Source: Deinococcus detaillensis
Lineage (GTDB): Bacteria > Deinococcota > Deinococci > Deinococcales > Deinococcaceae
Direction of reading: 5' to 3'
Assembly (NCBI RefSeq): GCF_007280555.1
Contig: NZ_VKDB01000005.1
Coordinates: forward strand, 1-64,000
Length of the DNA: 64,000 nucleotides
Below are positions 50,803 through 62,309 of this stretch, one piece after another (position 1 is the first letter of the stretch; each line of letters begins with the position of its first letter). Under the pieces are notes generated by a model. It made no database searches. It was given only the letters and a program-made list of their open reading frames with translations, and was not told the DNA's origin. Made by a program: the position numbers and the translations under genes.

Positions 50803-51090
50803 TCAGTCCGGCAGAGGAATCAACCAATGCTCAGCCGCTGAAAACCCACTGAGCGCGGCGCGGCTGATCAGCAGATCATCTCCCTCGCGGCTGGCCTCGC
50901 CGGATTGAACCCATTTGTTCAGTTCGGCTTCGACCCGCTGCTGCACGCGGCGCAGCGGCATCTCGGCGGCTCCCTCCACGCCGCGCCAGCTCAGAAAAGC
51001 GCGGTGAAAGGTGGGCAATTCGTCGAGCGGCAGGCGGGCTTCCAAACTGCGCCAAGACAAGTCAAGTTGAGCAGAGTGAACTTTAGCCAT
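50803..51090 (-). CDS. small protein of unknown function
   Basis: A 95-residue soluble protein from the ATG at 51090 (frames further upstream are possible to 51180). It is helical with several Trp (DLSWRSLEARL, FLSWRGVEGAAEMPL, ELNKWVQSG) and ends in SAAEHWLIPLPD. Not recognised; the pattern suggests a dedicated small domain rather than a fragment. Ends seven bases before the lipase-like gene. Confidence 0.6.
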   Translation of the reverse strand: MAKVHSAQLDLSWRSLEARLPLDELPTFHRAFLSWRGVEGAAEMPLRRVQQRVEAELNKWVQSGEASREGDDLLISRAALSGFSAAEHWLIPLPD

Positions 51091-51199
51091 AGGGACTATT
51101 CTGAGCGCCTGCCCGGGCGAGCCGCCTTGTGCAAGTTCCCAGACGGCGCTCATCTTGCGGGTGGTAAGCCACCGGATCACTCCTTACTCCGCAGAGGAG

Positions 51200-51976
51200 T
51201 CAGCGCGGCGCGGCGGTGTCGCGGTTGAAATTGAGAATCAGGGTGCCGGTAGACACGGTGCCGTTTAGGATCCCGTTGCGGTTGTAGCTGACCAGTACGC
51301 TGCCGTCACCGAGCGAGAGCAGCGCGAAGTGGCCGTTGAGGGCATTGAGGGTAAACGGATTGCTGCCGCGCACATTCCAGACATAGCCGCTGCGTTTGCC
51401 TAGCGGATCTTCGGCGCTGGCAGCCTGAATGGCCGAGATATTGAGCGCTTCAGGCTTGGCACTAAATCCCTCAGGAAAACGCAAATCCCCTGTCTCCAGA
51501 TCCAAGCTGATGCCGCGCAGGAGGGCGGTGCCGCCCGCGTCACCAAAGGTCAGGCGGTTGCCACTGCGCGAAATGCTCAGCCGCACCACCTTGCCGCTGA
51601 CCTGCAACTCCTGCTGGATGACAAGGTAGCGCCGAAAGTCGTTTTCGCTGATCTTGACCCGCTTGTCATACAGCGGAGCCACGCCGCGCTCGGCGCTGAC
51701 CTGCATTTGGTCGAGCAGGCGTGGATCGCCGCCCGCGTCCAGCACCCGGCGGCGCACTTCAGTCATGGAGAACTTGGCCCGCGTTTCCATGATTTGGGCC
51801 AGTTGGCCGGTTTGCGGCAGCAGCGGCCCGAGTTTGCTGCGCCAATCGTTGACCGAGGTGGGTACGCCCTGCCCCGTCGTTTGGAAAGTGGCCGCTCCGC
51901 TCCACGCCGTTAAGCCCCCCAACAGACAACACAAGCTGAGAGCAGGGAGAATACGGCGGAAATGGCGCGAACCCAT
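51200..51976 (-). CDS. exported protein of unknown function
   Basis: A 258-residue protein with a signal peptide (RRILPALSLCCLLGGLTAWSGAA, cleavage near residue 29). The mature part has a helical front (residues 40-110, QLAQIMETRAKFSMTEVRRRVLDAGGDPRLLDQ) and a beta-rich rear with many Gly/Asn/Ser residues (SRSGNRLTFGDAGG, GDGSVLVSYNRNGILNG). Not recognised. Start supported by a TATGCT box nine bases upstream. Located at or beyond the inner membrane. Confidence 0.7.
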   Translation of the reverse strand: MGSRHFRRILPALSLCCLLGGLTAWSGAATFQTTGQGVPTSVNDWRSKLGPLLPQTGQLAQIMETRAKFSMTEVRRRVLDAGGDPRLLDQMQVSAERGVAPLYDKRVKISENDFRRYLVIQQELQVSGKVVRLSISRSGNRLTFGDAGGTALLRGISLDLETGDLRFPEGFSAKPEALNISAIQAASAEDPLGKRSGYVWNVRGSNPFTLNALNGHFALLSLGDGSVLVSYNRNGILNGTVSTGTLILNFNRDTAAPR

Positions 51977-51985
51977 GCGAGGTCA

Positions 51986-51991
51986 AGCATA
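51986..51991 (-). promoter_or_regulatory. -10 box of the exported-protein gene
   Basis: TATGCT on the reverse strand, nine bases before the ATG at 51976. Confidence 0.45.
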
Positions 51992-52150
51992 GCGGGCAGA
52001 GGTGAGAAGTTGCCTGACACGCGCCGCGCCGCTCCTCATCTGGGACAGTGGGTAGAAACGGCAAGGAGAGCAACTGGAGCGCCCTGCCCTCCAATCAGCA
52101 CGTTGCCTTGAGTGCGGAACCGACGTAGGAGCGCTGTATGCGCTTGAGTT

Positions 52151-52181
52151 TTGGACTTGCCCTCAGGCCAGATGTTACCCT
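52151..52181 (+). promoter_or_regulatory. promoter of leaderless M20 peptidase gene
   Basis: TTGGAC at 52151-52156, 19-base spacer, TACCCT at 52176-52181, then six bases to the ATG at 52188. Confidence 0.55.
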
Positions 52182-52187
52182 CAAGGT

Positions 52188-53573
52188 ATGCCTTACCCCA
52201 CTTCCCCGCTGCCGCAATCACCTGTGCCCAGCGCCGCCGAACTCTTACCCTTCGTGGAAGCGGGCCTGCGTGATCTGAGCGCTTTGGTGGCCCTGGAAAG
52301 TGTCAGCGCCCAGCGCCGCATGCTGCCCGAGACCGCGCAGGCCGTGACGGATTTGCTGAGCGCCGAGGGCTTCACGGTGCGTCAGTACCCCGGCCAAGTG
52401 GCTCCGCTGCTGATTGCCGAAGCGGGCGAGGGGCCGAGCACCCTGCTGATTTACAACCACTACGACGTGCAGCCCGAAACCCCTTTAGAGCTGTGGGACT
52501 CGCCGCCGTTCGTGCTGACCGAGCGTGGCGGGCGGCTGTACGGACGCGGCGCGAGCGACGACAAAGGTGAATTTGCTTCGCGGCTGGCGGCGGTGCGGGC
52601 CATCAAAGCCAGACACGCGGGCCACTTGCCGCTCAAGATTCGCTGGCTGATCGAGGGCGAAGAAGAAATCGGCAGTCCCAGTTTGGCCCGCTTCGTCGAG
52701 CAGCACGCCAGTGAGCTGAGCGCCGACGGCTGTTGGTGGGAGTTCGGCAGCATCGATTCCGAGGGCCGCCCGATGGTGTCGCTGGGCCTTAAGGGGGTGG
52801 TGTGCTTGGAACTGCGCTGCCGCGTGGCCGACTCGGATTTGCACAGCAGCTTGGGCGCAGTCGTCGACAATCCGCTGTGGCGCTTGGCGGCGGCGGTGGC
52901 CTCGCTGCGAGACTCCACCGGGCGGGCCAGCATCGCCGGTTTCCACGACGCTATCCGCGCTCCCAGTGAAGCCGACTTGCAGGCCATCCACGAGTTGCCC
53001 GACGCCAGAGGGCCGCTGCGGGATACTTACAACATCACCCGCTTTTTGGGCGACGATACCGAGCACCAGACGCGCAGCAACTTGACGCCGGCCATCAACG
53101 TCAACGGCTTTCACGGCGGCTACGAGGGTGAGGGAAGCAAAACCGTGCTGCCCGCTGCGGGTTTCGTCAAGCTCGACATCCGCTTGGTGCCCGACCAAGA
53201 TCCGGATGAGATCGTCAAGTTGCTGCGTACCCACTTGGACACCTTGGGCTTTGAGGACATCGAGCTGATCGAACTCGAATCGAGCGAACACGCCGCCCGC
53301 ACCAGCGCTGACAATCCATTTGTAAAAGTCGCCCTGCAAGCGGCCCGCGAGGCGCACGGCAAGGAGCCGGTGGTATCGCCGTCGAGCGCAGCCAGCGGCC
53401 CGCTTTATCCGTTTGTCAAGCACCTCAACGTGCCGACCGTGATCATGGGCATCGGCAACATCGGCGGCAGGGTTCACGCCCCCAACGAAAATATCCTGAA
53501 GCGCGACTTTGCAGCGGGCGTGCGCTTCGGAGTGGTCTTCATGGAGCGGCTGGCACAAGCCAAACCCAGTTAG
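52188..53573 (+). CDS. M20 family metallopeptidase (dipeptidase-like)
   Basis: A 461-residue zinc peptidase. Di-zinc ligands are in place: His and the catalytic Asp in YNHYDVQPETP near residue 91, the bridging Asp in YGRGASDDKGEF near 121, the general-base Glu pair in LIEGEEEIGSPS near 157 and the C-terminal His in GGRVHAPNENI near 430. The dimerisation domain lies about 195-345. Close to the DapE/ArgE/carnosine dipeptidase-like 'dipeptidase' group; it probably hydrolyses peptides in the cytoplasm. Confidence 0.93.
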   Translation: MPYPTSPLPQSPVPSAAELLPFVEAGLRDLSALVALESVSAQRRMLPETAQAVTDLLSAEGFTVRQYPGQVAPLLIAEAGEGPSTLLIYNHYDVQPETPLELWDSPPFVLTERGGRLYGRGASDDKGEFASRLAAVRAIKARHAGHLPLKIRWLIEGEEEIGSPSLARFVEQHASELSADGCWWEFGSIDSEGRPMVSLGLKGVVCLELRCRVADSDLHSSLGAVVDNPLWRLAAAVASLRDSTGRASIAGFHDAIRAPSEADLQAIHELPDARGPLRDTYNITRFLGDDTEHQTRSNLTPAINVNGFHGGYEGEGSKTVLPAAGFVKLDIRLVPDQDPDEIVKLLRTHLDTLGFEDIELIELESSEHAARTSADNPFVKVALQAAREAHGKEPVVSPSSAASGPLYPFVKHLNVPTVIMGIGNIGGRVHAPNENILKRDFAAGVRFGVVFMERLAQAKPS

Positions 53574-53582
53574 GTTGACATC

Positions 53583-53611
53583 AAAAAAGGCCCGCCAATT
53601 CAGCGGGCCTT
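53583..53611. terminator. terminator between convergent peptidase and cyclophilin genes
   Basis: AAGGCCCGC (53587-53595) pairs perfectly with GCGGGCCTT (53603-53611) around a 7-base loop. The reverse strand carries a six-T run directly after the stem, so it mainly ends the cyclophilin transcript. Confidence 0.8.
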
Positions 53612-53638
53612 CAACGTTGATCCATTTTGTTGCTGTGC

Positions 53639-54199
53639 TTACTTCTCCATCACGTAGGCTTTCTCGATTTTGTCCGCCGTGCCGGGGTAGCCGGGTTGGA
53701 TGCGGGTCAGTTTGTCCAAGACGTCCAGGCCTTCCACGACTTGCCCGAAGACGGTGTGCTTGCCGTCGAGATGCGGCTGCGCCGCGAACAGCATAAAGAA
53801 CTGCGAGCCGTTGGTGGCGGGGCCACGGTTGGCCATGCTCAACACGCCTTTTTTGTCGTGGCGGTGCGAGTTGAACTCGTCTTCAAATTGGTAGCCGGGG
53901 CCGCCCGCTCCGGTGCCCGTGGGGTCGCCGGTCTGGGCCATGAAGTCCTGAAGAACGCGGTGAAAGGAAATGCCGTCGTAGTAGTGGTGGCGAATCAGGT
54001 AGACGAAGCTGTTGACCGTCTGCGGCGCGTCGTCGGGGTACAGATCCATGACGATGCGGCCTTTGGATGTTTCAAACACGGCCTGGTACTGCTTGCCGGG
54101 CTCGATAGCCTCGCCCAAGCTGGGCGCGGTCTTGAAGCTGATTTTGCGGTCTTCGCTGAGGGCGCTCATCTGGGTATAACCGTCGTTGGTGTAAGTCAT
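53639..54199 (-). CDS. cyclophilin-type peptidyl-prolyl isomerase
   Basis: Cytoplasmic cyclophilin of 186 residues. Catalytic and binding residues are present: [19 protein letters not shown] (Arg near 76, Phe and Gln), [16 protein letters not shown] near 120, and the usual His ([10 protein letters not shown]) in the last third. Start chosen at 54199 since TAGAAT lies seven bases upstream and would overlap the alternative codon at 54208. Next to a second, lipoprotein cyclophilin. Confidence 0.94.
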   Translation of the reverse strand: MTYTNDGYTQMSALSEDRKISFKTAPSLGEAIEPGKQYQAVFETSKGRIVMDLYPDDAPQTVNSFVYLIRHHYYDGISFHRVLQDFMAQTGDPTGTGAGGPGYQFEDEFNSHRHDKKGVLSMANRGPATNGSQFFMLFAAQPHLDGKHTVFGQVVEGLDVLDKLTRIQPGYPGTADKIEKAYVMEK

Positions 54200-54206
54200 A
54201 GCCCAC

Positions 54207-54212
54207 ATTCTA
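54207..54212 (-). promoter_or_regulatory. -10 box of leaderless cyclophilin gene
   Basis: TAGAAT on the reverse strand, seven bases before the ATG at 54199. Confidence 0.62.
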
Positions 54213-54256
54213 GCCGCTAAATCTCATGAGAACCTTGCCAGCACCCCAAGAGATTC

Positions 54257-55048
<792 letters not shown>

Positions 55049-55056
55049 TTGGTTTT

Positions 55057-55062
55057 AGTTTA
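55057..55062 (-). promoter_or_regulatory. -10 box of leaderless lipoprotein cyclophilin gene
   Basis: TAAACT on the reverse strand, eight bases before the ATG at 55048. Confidence 0.55.
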
Positions 55063-55115
55063 GCCGACCCTTTGATGAGACGGCCTTGAGGAGCAGCCTG
55101 GCCCGTCCGGTGAGC

Positions 55116-55121
55116 TAAACT
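55116..55121 (+). promoter_or_regulatory. -10 box of leaderless cmk
   Basis: TAAACT seven bases before the GTG at 55129. Confidence 0.6.
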
Positions 55122-55128
55122 CGGCGGC

Positions 55129-55785
55129 GTGACTGTAGCGATTGGTGTGATTGTAACGATTGACGGCGTAGCGGCCAGCGGCAAATCCAGCGTGGCCAGC
55201 GGCGTAGCCAGCGCCCTGAGTATTCCTTATGTCTCCAGCGGTCTGCTGTACCGGGCCGCGACCTTGCTGGCGCTCGAAGCGGGCACGTCCCTGAGCGACG
55301 CCCCGGCCCTGCTCTCGCTGCTGGGCGCTGCCCCACTGCGCTTGGAACCGCTGGCTGGGGGCAACCGCATTTACCTCGATACTCCTGATTGCCCGCGTGA
55401 GCTCACCGCCGACGCCCACACCAGCGCAGTGGACGCGGGCGTCAGCGCGTTGGCCCAACTGCCGCAGCTGCGCGAGTGGGTCAACGCCCGGCTGCGTGCC
55501 CTGACTCCGCCGTTTGTGGCCGAGGGACGCGATATGGGCACCGCCGTGTTTCCGCAGGCGCGGGCCAAGTTCTTTTTGGTGGCCTCGCCGCGTGTACGGG
55601 CGCTGCGGCGCGTCAAAGAGCGCGTCGGCGATGTGGAGGCCGTGGAGCAGGCCCTGATTGCCCGCGATGAACAAGATCAGTTGCAGTCTCACCCCGCTGC
55701 CGACGCCCAGATCATTGACACCAGTGACCTAGACTTGGCGGGCGTGATCGCGGCGGTCATGGCCGGGCTCCAAGAGCGGGCTTAA
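55129..55785 (+). CDS. cmk: cytidylate kinase
   Basis: (d)CMP kinase of nucleotide recycling. 218 residues. P-loop [13 protein letters not shown] (residues 11-23), [14 protein letters not shown] near 36, and the substrate-binding [22 protein letters not shown] near 131-152, with RRVKER in the lid. GTG start, leaderless. Divergent from the lipoprotein cyclophilin gene. Confidence 0.95.
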   Translation: MTVAIGVIVTIDGVAASGKSSVASGVASALSIPYVSSGLLYRAATLLALEAGTSLSDAPALLSLLGAAPLRLEPLAGGNRIYLDTPDCPRELTADAHTSAVDAGVSALAQLPQLREWVNARLRALTPPFVAEGRDMGTAVFPQARAKFFLVASPRVRALRRVKERVGDVEAVEQALIARDEQDQLQSHPAADAQIIDTSDLDLAGVIAAVMAGLQERA

Positions 55786-55833
55786 CGCTTGGCCCCCTAG
55801 TCCTGCTGGCGCACCGCGCGGCCATTTCCGATT

Positions 55834-55839
55834 TATGAT
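55834..55839 (+). promoter_or_regulatory. -10 box of leaderless pfkB-family gene
   Basis: TATGAT six bases before the GTG at 55846; close to the -10 consensus. Confidence 0.65.
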
Positions 55840-55845
55840 AAGCGG

Positions 55846-56856
55846 GTGCCCTTCAACCAATCCTCTTTGCCGCCCACCACCAAGCCGCTCGTTTCTGTCG
55901 GCGACCTCGCGTGGGACGTGCTGGCCAAACCCGATACCTCGCTGCTGCCGGGAGGAGACACCACTGGCCGCATGGAACTCTCGCCTGGCGGCAGCGCGGC
56001 CAACCTGGCGGTCTGGGCCAGACGCCTGGGCTACCCCAGCACCTTTGTCGGCAAAATCGGCACCGGCCATTTCGGAGCGTTGGCGCAGGCAGGCCTTGAG
56101 GACGAAGGCGTGTTGGCCGAGGTGATTCGCACGCCGCTGCATCCGACCGGCGTGATTTTGGCTCTCATTGACCAGCGGGGCCAGCGGGCCATGCTGACCG
56201 GACAGGGAGCCGACTGGGAACTGCTGCCCGAAGAGTTGCCGCGTGAAGTGCTGCTGGGCGCGGGCCACGTTCACCTGACCGCTTGGAGCCTCTTCCGCGA
56301 TCCGCCGCGCCGCGCCGCCTTGGCCGCCGCCAAACTCGCCGAGGAAGCTGGAGCGACGCTGAGCCTCGATCCCGGCAGCTTTCAGATGATTCAGCAGGCA
56401 GGCCGCGAGAACTTTTTGTCGTGGATCAGTGAAGTGCCGTTCGATATTTTCTTTCCCAACGCCGACGAAGCCCGCGCCATGAGCGGAGAGAGCACCTCCG
56501 AGGCGGCGCTCGCGTGGCTGCGCGGCCATTACCCCAAAGCCCTGATCGTGCTGAAAATGGACGAGGACGGCGCACTTTTGGAAGGCCCACAGACTCCGCG
56601 CACCCACATTCAGGCGTCGCAAGACACCTTGGTGGACGCCACCGGAGCCGGAGACGCTTTTGGCGGCGTCTTTCTGGCTCATTATCTGGAGCATGGTGAT
56701 CCGGTGAAAGCGGCCAAGATAGCCGCGCAGGTGGGCGGCTGGGTGGTCTCACGCTTTGGCGCACGCCCGCCGGTAGACGAAGCCCTTAAGCTTCGCCTCG
56801 CACCGCTGCTTGCTCAGCCTAGTCTTTCTCAGCCCAGTCCAGAGGTGGGCGCGTGA
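55846..56856 (+). CDS. PfkB family carbohydrate kinase
   Basis: A 336-residue sugar kinase of the ribokinase fold. The N-terminal motif is [17 protein letters not shown] near residue 46, and the C-terminal signature [13 protein letters not shown] near 264 holds the catalytic Asp and the anion hole. The substrate (fructose, ribose, nucleoside or keto-deoxygluconate) is not decided. The mltG gene starts inside its stop codon (GTGA), so the two are translated together, although no functional link is known. Confidence 0.93.
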   Translation: MPFNQSSLPPTTKPLVSVGDLAWDVLAKPDTSLLPGGDTTGRMELSPGGSAANLAVWARRLGYPSTFVGKIGTGHFGALAQAGLEDEGVLAEVIRTPLHPTGVILALIDQRGQRAMLTGQGADWELLPEELPREVLLGAGHVHLTAWSLFRDPPRRAALAAAKLAEEAGATLSLDPGSFQMIQQAGRENFLSWISEVPFDIFFPNADEARAMSGESTSEAALAWLRGHYPKALIVLKMDEDGALLEGPQTPRTHIQASQDTLVDATGAGDAFGGVFLAHYLEHGDPVKAAKIAAQVGGWVVSRFGARPPVDEALKLRLAPLLAQPSLSQPSPEVGA

Positions 56857-57887
56857 CCCGCCTCAACAACCGCCGCCCCGCTTGGCAACGGGCGCTGTTC
56901 TGGATCTTTTTGTTGCTGCTGCTCGCCATATTGGCAATTGCCGCCTACGTTTACAGCCTGACCACCAGTGCTGGCGGCCCCAAATACACCCTAGAAATCA
57001 AACCCGGCGACACGCTGGCCGCCAAAGCGGGCGAGTTGCAGCAGCGCGGCGTCATCAAAAATGCCACGGCGCTGCGCTACGTCATGCGTCAGCGCGGCAC
57101 GGCAGGCAAGCTCAAAGAAGGGCTTTACGAGATTCCAGCCGATCAAACCGTTTTTGAGGTGGCCGACGACTTGGCCGGCAATCCGCGCATTCCCACTGTC
57201 AGCGTGACCATTCCCGAAGGCAAGCGCCTCAAAGATTTACCGGAGATCATCACGGCGGCGGGCCTGAGCAGCGCACCTGCTCTCAAAGCCGCGCTGAATG
57301 ATGTCTCTCTCAGCCCAGCGGCCAAAGCAGCGGGGGCGGGCAACTTGGAAGGCTTTTTGTTTCCGGCCACCTACCCGTTTCGGCCCAAAGCCAGTGCCGA
57401 GGACATCGTCAAGGGACTGGCCGAACGGATGACCCAGGAATTTACCCCGGAGAGAATCACCGCCGCCAAAAAACTGAATCTGAATGTGGATCAGTGGGTG
57501 ACGCTGGCCAGCATGGTGCAAGCCGAAGCCGCCAACGACGCGGAGATGCCGGTGGTGGCGGGAGTATTTCTCAACCGCCTGAAGCAGGGCATTGCGCTGG
57601 GCAGCGACCCAACGGTGGCGTATGGCCTCGGCAAAGACTTGCCTGACCTCGACCGCTCAGCCGGCGACTTCACCAAAGACACCCCTTACAGCACCTACAC
57701 CCGTATGGGCCTGCCCAAAGGCCCGATCAACAACCCCGGCGAAGCGGCGCTGAGCAGCGTCCTGAATGCCAAACTGACCACCCCCAACGGCAAAGCGGCG
57801 CTGTACTTTTTGCACGGTACCGACGGCGTCATTCACGTCAACAACGATTACGCCGCCCACCTGCGCGACATTGCCCGCTACCGCTGA
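56853..57887 (+). CDS. mltG: endolytic murein transglycosylase MltG
   Basis: Inner-membrane enzyme that cuts nascent glycan strands and limits their length. 344 residues: one membrane anchor (about 13-34), LysM-like domain ([23 protein letters not shown], about 46-110) and the YceG catalytic domain with Glu in [27 protein letters not shown] near residue 219. Closing blocks [26 protein letters not shown] and LYFLHGTDG are typical. GTG start overlaps the pfkB-family stop. Confidence 0.95.
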   Translation: MTRLNNRRPAWQRALFWIFLLLLLAILAIAAYVYSLTTSAGGPKYTLEIKPGDTLAAKAGELQQRGVIKNATALRYVMRQRGTAGKLKEGLYEIPADQTVFEVADDLAGNPRIPTVSVTIPEGKRLKDLPEIITAAGLSSAPALKAALNDVSLSPAAKAAGAGNLEGFLFPATYPFRPKASAEDIVKGLAERMTQEFTPERITAAKKLNLNVDQWVTLASMVQAEAANDAEMPVVAGVFLNRLKQGIALGSDPTVAYGLGKDLPDLDRSAGDFTKDTPYSTYTRMGLPKGPINNPGEAALSSVLNAKLTTPNGKAALYFLHGTDGVIHVNNDYAAHLRDIARYR

Positions 57888-57888
57888 G

Positions 57889-57941
57889 GGCAAAACAAAA
57901 GGGAGAGGGAGTGAACGTTCTCCTCTCCCTTTTGTTTTGCC
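57889..57941. terminator. long bidirectional terminator
   Basis: A perfect 20-bp stem (57889-57908 with 57922-57941) around a 13-base loop, made of a G/C-rich core GGGAGAGG/CCTCTCCC flanked by A-rich and T-rich arms. It separates convergent mltG and the ROK kinase gene and gives T-rich ends in both directions. Confidence 0.85.
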
Positions 57942-57942
57942 G

Positions 57943-58893
57943 TTAAATGCCCTCAAACGCCGACAGCGCCGCCCCGATCACGCCCGCGTCTGAGGCGAGT
58001 TGGGCGCGGCGAATGGTGACGGGCGCAAAAGCTGCGCCGTATTCCTGCGCCGCCCTGTCTACGCCCTCAAAAAAGTAGTCGCCGACCGCCGCCACACCGC
58101 CGCCGATCACGAACACCTCAGGGTCGAGCAGCTTTTGAATATCGGCAATCGCCACGCCGATGTGTTTCATGGCCTGCTCAACCACCCGCTTGGCCTGCGG
58201 ATTACCAGTCTGGGCCAGCGCAAACGCTTCGGCGGTACTGACCTCGCGGTTGAGGGCGTAGCTGGCGTCTCTAGCGATGGCGGTGCCGCTGGCGACGGCT
58301 TCGAGCGCTCCGTCGAGGCCCGCGCCGCTGACCGGGCCGCCCGGCAGCACCGTGACGTGGCCGAACTCACCGGCAACGCCGTGAAAGCCGCGCCAGATGC
58401 GCCCACCAATGACGATGCCGCTGCCGATGCCGGTTGACACGGTGATGTACACGCTGCTGCTGCTGCCCCGCGCCGCACCCAGCGTGGCCTCGGCCAGCGC
58501 CGCCGCTTTGGCGTCATTTTCCAGCACCACCGTCATGCCCAGCCGCTCGCTCAGTCCGGCCACCATCGGCACGTCGCTAAAGCCGTAGATATTGGGAGCG
58601 AACTTGACGCCCATCCGGTCAGGTGTCAGCGGCCCCGGCACACCCACGCCGATGTGCAGGGCGTCGGGGTGGGCGACTTGCAGGAGCCGAATCTGGGCGG
58701 CGACGGCGTCGAGCACCGCAGGCCAGCCGGTTTCGGGGGTGGGCTGAACGTGGCGGTCAAGCAGGTGTTCGCCGCGCAGCACGCCCACCGCGATTTTGGT
58801 GCCGCCCACGTCCACACCGATGCTGACCCGCTCTGGAGAGAGCGGCTGGACTGGAGCGGCTTGGGTTTGAGCAAGTTGAGCTTGGTTTGTCAT
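57943..58893 (-). CDS. ROK family sugar kinase (glucokinase-like) lacking zinc cysteines
   Basis: A 316-residue ROK kinase. The phosphate loop VGVDVGGTKIAVGVL-type motif is at about residues 25-39, the catalytic Asp in ENDAKAAALAEATLGA near 125, the ATP-binding STGIGSGIVIGG near 151, and GEFGHVTV near 173 keeps the metal-ligand His. The usual CxCGxxGCxE zinc motif right after it is replaced by VSGAGLDGALEAVASG, with no cysteine at all. It probably phosphorylates glucose or a related hexose. GGGAG lies upstream of the ATG. Confidence 0.9.
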   Translation of the reverse strand: MTNQAQLAQTQAAPVQPLSPERVSIGVDVGGTKIAVGVLRGEHLLDRHVQPTPETGWPAVLDAVAAQIRLLQVAHPDALHIGVGVPGPLTPDRMGVKFAPNIYGFSDVPMVAGLSERLGMTVVLENDAKAAALAEATLGAARGSSSSVYITVSTGIGSGIVIGGRIWRGFHGVAGEFGHVTVLPGGPVSGAGLDGALEAVASGTAIARDASYALNREVSTAEAFALAQTGNPQAKRVVEQAMKHIGVAIADIQKLLDPEVFVIGGGVAAVGDYFFEGVDRAAQEYGAAFAPVTIRRAQLASDAGVIGAALSAFEGI

Positions 58894-58921
58894 GTGAACT
58901 CCCAGAATTGATCTGGGCCAC

Positions 58922-58927
58922 AGTCTA
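58922..58927 (-). promoter_or_regulatory. -10 box of ROK kinase gene
   Basis: TAGACT on the reverse strand about 28 bases before the ATG, giving a short leader that contains a GGGAG ribosome binding site. Confidence 0.5.
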
Positions 58928-58981
58928 GACCCATTTCCCCGAGAGCCCGACCCCCGCTGCCGCCTTCCCCGCCCCAGCCGT

Positions 58982-58987
58982 TAGACT
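58982..58987 (+). promoter_or_regulatory. -10 box of leaderless ABC permease gene
   Basis: TAGACT eight bases before the ATG at 58996. Confidence 0.55.
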
Positions 58988-58995
58988 GCCCCGAT

Positions 58996-59691
58996 ATGGC
59001 CGATCTCTTGGAGGGCTTCAAAACAATTTTTTCAGGACAGTACCCGGCGCTGCTGCTCACGGGGCTTGAACTGACGTTGGCCGTCAGCCTCTCGGCGCTG
59101 CTCGTCAGCGTGGTGCTGGGAACATTTCTGGGTTTGGTACGCTTTTTTCGGTTGCCGATTTTGGCTCCGCTGAGCAACGCTTACGTGGACGTGGTGCGCG
59201 GCATTCCGCTGATCGTGCTGCTGAGCGTGGTGTATTACGGTCTGCCCACCCTCGGCCTGACCTTGCCGAGTTTTCCGGCGGCGGTGCTGGCACTCGGTCT
59301 TTACTCGGCGGCCTACACCTCCGAAATCGTGCGCGGCGGGCTGAGCAGCGTACCAGTAGGCCAGATCGAAGCGGGGCGCAGTTTGGGACTGACCCGCCCC
59401 CAAGCCGTGCGGCACGTGGTCTTGCCGCAGGCTTGGCGGGTGGCCCTTCCCGCACTGGGCAACGAGTTCATTTCGCTGATTTTGGGCAGCAGCTTGGCCA
59501 GCGCCGTGACGCTGCAAGAACTGTTTTCGCAGGGGCGCTACATCACCAACGCCACCTACCGGCAGTTTGAAGTCTACGCGGTGCTGGCGCTGATGTATTT
59601 TGCCCTGACCTTTGTGCTGACCCGCATCGTGCGCTGGCTGGAGCGGCGGTTCTCACGCGGCGAGAGCTTGCCGCAGCGCCGGGTGATTTGA
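58996..59691 (+). CDS. polar amino acid ABC transporter permease
   Basis: A 231-residue permease of the HisMQ/GlnP type with about five membrane segments. The ABC coupling loop EAGRSLGLTRPQAVRHVVLPQAWRVALPALGNEFISLI near residues 125-162 and YVDVVRGIPLIVLL near 62 are characteristic. No binding protein or ATPase gene is next to it in the window, so it must work with partners encoded elsewhere. Transport direction is uptake; the amino acid is unknown. Confidence 0.93.
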   Translation: MADLLEGFKTIFSGQYPALLLTGLELTLAVSLSALLVSVVLGTFLGLVRFFRLPILAPLSNAYVDVVRGIPLIVLLSVVYYGLPTLGLTLPSFPAAVLALGLYSAAYTSEIVRGGLSSVPVGQIEAGRSLGLTRPQAVRHVVLPQAWRVALPALGNEFISLILGSSLASAVTLQELFSQGRYITNATYRQFEVYAVLALMYFALTFVLTRIVRWLERRFSRGESLPQRRVI

Positions 59692-59803
59692 GCGACGCAC
59701 GGGATCAGATTTGGGCGGATACCATTTCGGTAGAACAGCGGGCTGACGTGGGGCAACATCATGAATTTACGGCGTGCTGGAGATTGCCGCAATTCAGCCG
59801 TCT

Positions 59804-60256
59804 CTACCCCAACTTGACAAAAAACGGCGGCGTCACGCCCACCATGCGGGCCATCAGCCAGGCCTGTCCTTTGTGATGCGCTTCGTGCTGAACGAGAAAC
59901 TCCATCAAAGCGCCGATGGGCATTTCGCGGCCACCGAAGGCGGAAACATGCCGGTCAAAGTCTCCGTCACTTAGGGCGCTCAGCATGTCCACCACCTGCT
60001 CAGTGGAAGCCGCCAGCCGGGTGCGGGCCGACGCCAGATCAGCACTGCCCTCAGCGGCAGGAGCAGGTTTTTCGCCGCTGAGCATGGCGGGTATGCGGGC
60101 CGTGGAGGCAGAGAGGTGGTCGGCCAGCCCCACAAAGCTCATTCCCCCTTCCCAAGCTTTGAAGTCCCCCTGTTCGCTGGGCAACTCGGCGTAGAGGTCT
60201 TGCAGGGCGGCGCGGTGCATCCGGTAAGCGTTGATGTAGTTCTGGGCGCGAGTCAT
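59804..60256 (-). CDS. DinB/YfiT-like metal-binding protein
   Basis: A 150-residue four-helix-bundle protein of the DinB/DUF664 type, a family greatly expanded in Deinococcus. Likely metal ligands are His in GLADHLSAS near residue 47 and the pair in QHEAHHKGQAWLMARMVG near 123-127. Family members act as thiol-dependent transferases or remain uncharacterised. Start at 60256 since TATGCT lies six bases before it; the GTG at 60271 would overlap that box. No damage-response motif is seen upstream. Confidence 0.88.
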   Translation of the reverse strand: MTRAQNYINAYRMHRAALQDLYAELPSEQGDFKAWEGGMSFVGLADHLSASTARIPAMLSGEKPAPAAEGSADLASARTRLAASTEQVVDMLSALSDGDFDRHVSAFGGREMPIGALMEFLVQHEAHHKGQAWLMARMVGVTPPFFVKLG

Positions 60257-60262
60257 GAGCGC

Positions 60263-60268
60263 AGCATA
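60263..60268 (-). promoter_or_regulatory. -10 box of leaderless DinB-like gene
   Basis: TATGCT on the reverse strand, six bases before the ATG at 60256. Confidence 0.62.
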
Positions 60269-60324
60269 CACCCATGCGAAAGTGGCCCCCAGACAGGCAG
60301 GCCACTTTGCTTGACGCTGAGAAT

Positions 60325-60711
60325 TTAGAGGGGCCGCTGCCTAAGCGCGTCGCGGATCTCGGCCAGCAACTTTTCTTCGTTGCTGGGCTCGGCCACCGGG
60401 GGCTTTTCTTCACGCTTGAAGCGCTCCATCAACCTGTTGAAAGGCACGATGACAAAAAAGTAGATGACGGCGGCGGACAACAGAAAGCTCAGCAGAGCCG
60501 TAATGAATGCGCCGTACTGGAAGACACTCTTATTAATGGTGAAGGTGAGGGCCGAAAAATCCGGTACACCGCCGAAGATACCGATAATGGGCAAAATGAG
60601 GCCTTTCGTAAAGGCGTCCACCACTTTGCCGAAAGCCGCGCCGATCAGTACACCGACTGCCAGATCAATCAAATTGCCGCGCAACAAAAACTTCTGAAAT
60701 CCACTGACCAT
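60325..60711 (-). CDS. mscL: large-conductance mechanosensitive channel
   Basis: Homopentameric channel opening under membrane tension to release osmolytes. 128 residues: N-terminal amphipathic helix and first membrane helix (FQKFLLRGNLIDLAVGVLIGAAFGKVV), periplasmic loop about 45-68, second helix (ITALLSFLLSAAVIYFFVIVPFNRL) and a cytoplasmic helix with acidic/basic cluster (EEKLLAEIRDAL). The length and layout are normal. Confidence 0.96.
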   Translation of the reverse strand: MVSGFQKFLLRGNLIDLAVGVLIGAAFGKVVDAFTKGLILPIIGIFGGVPDFSALTFTINKSVFQYGAFITALLSFLLSAAVIYFFVIVPFNRLMERFKREEKPPVAEPSNEEKLLAEIRDALRQRPL

Positions 60712-60836
60712 GTGTTAATTTTTCCACTTTCTGGGCCGGAGCACAATCTGGAGCCTCCGGTGTCGTCTAGACATGAAGCCAATTTCTGACGCGCTTCGCA
60801 AGATTTGCTACCGTATCGCCAGCAGCGCGTTGACGT

Positions 60837-62309
<1,473 letters not shown>

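Noticed and set aside
59804..60256. DinB-like protein considered as a damage-induced gene like pprM/ddr genes
   Set aside because: No radiation response motif lies upstream; only an ordinary leaderless -10 box.
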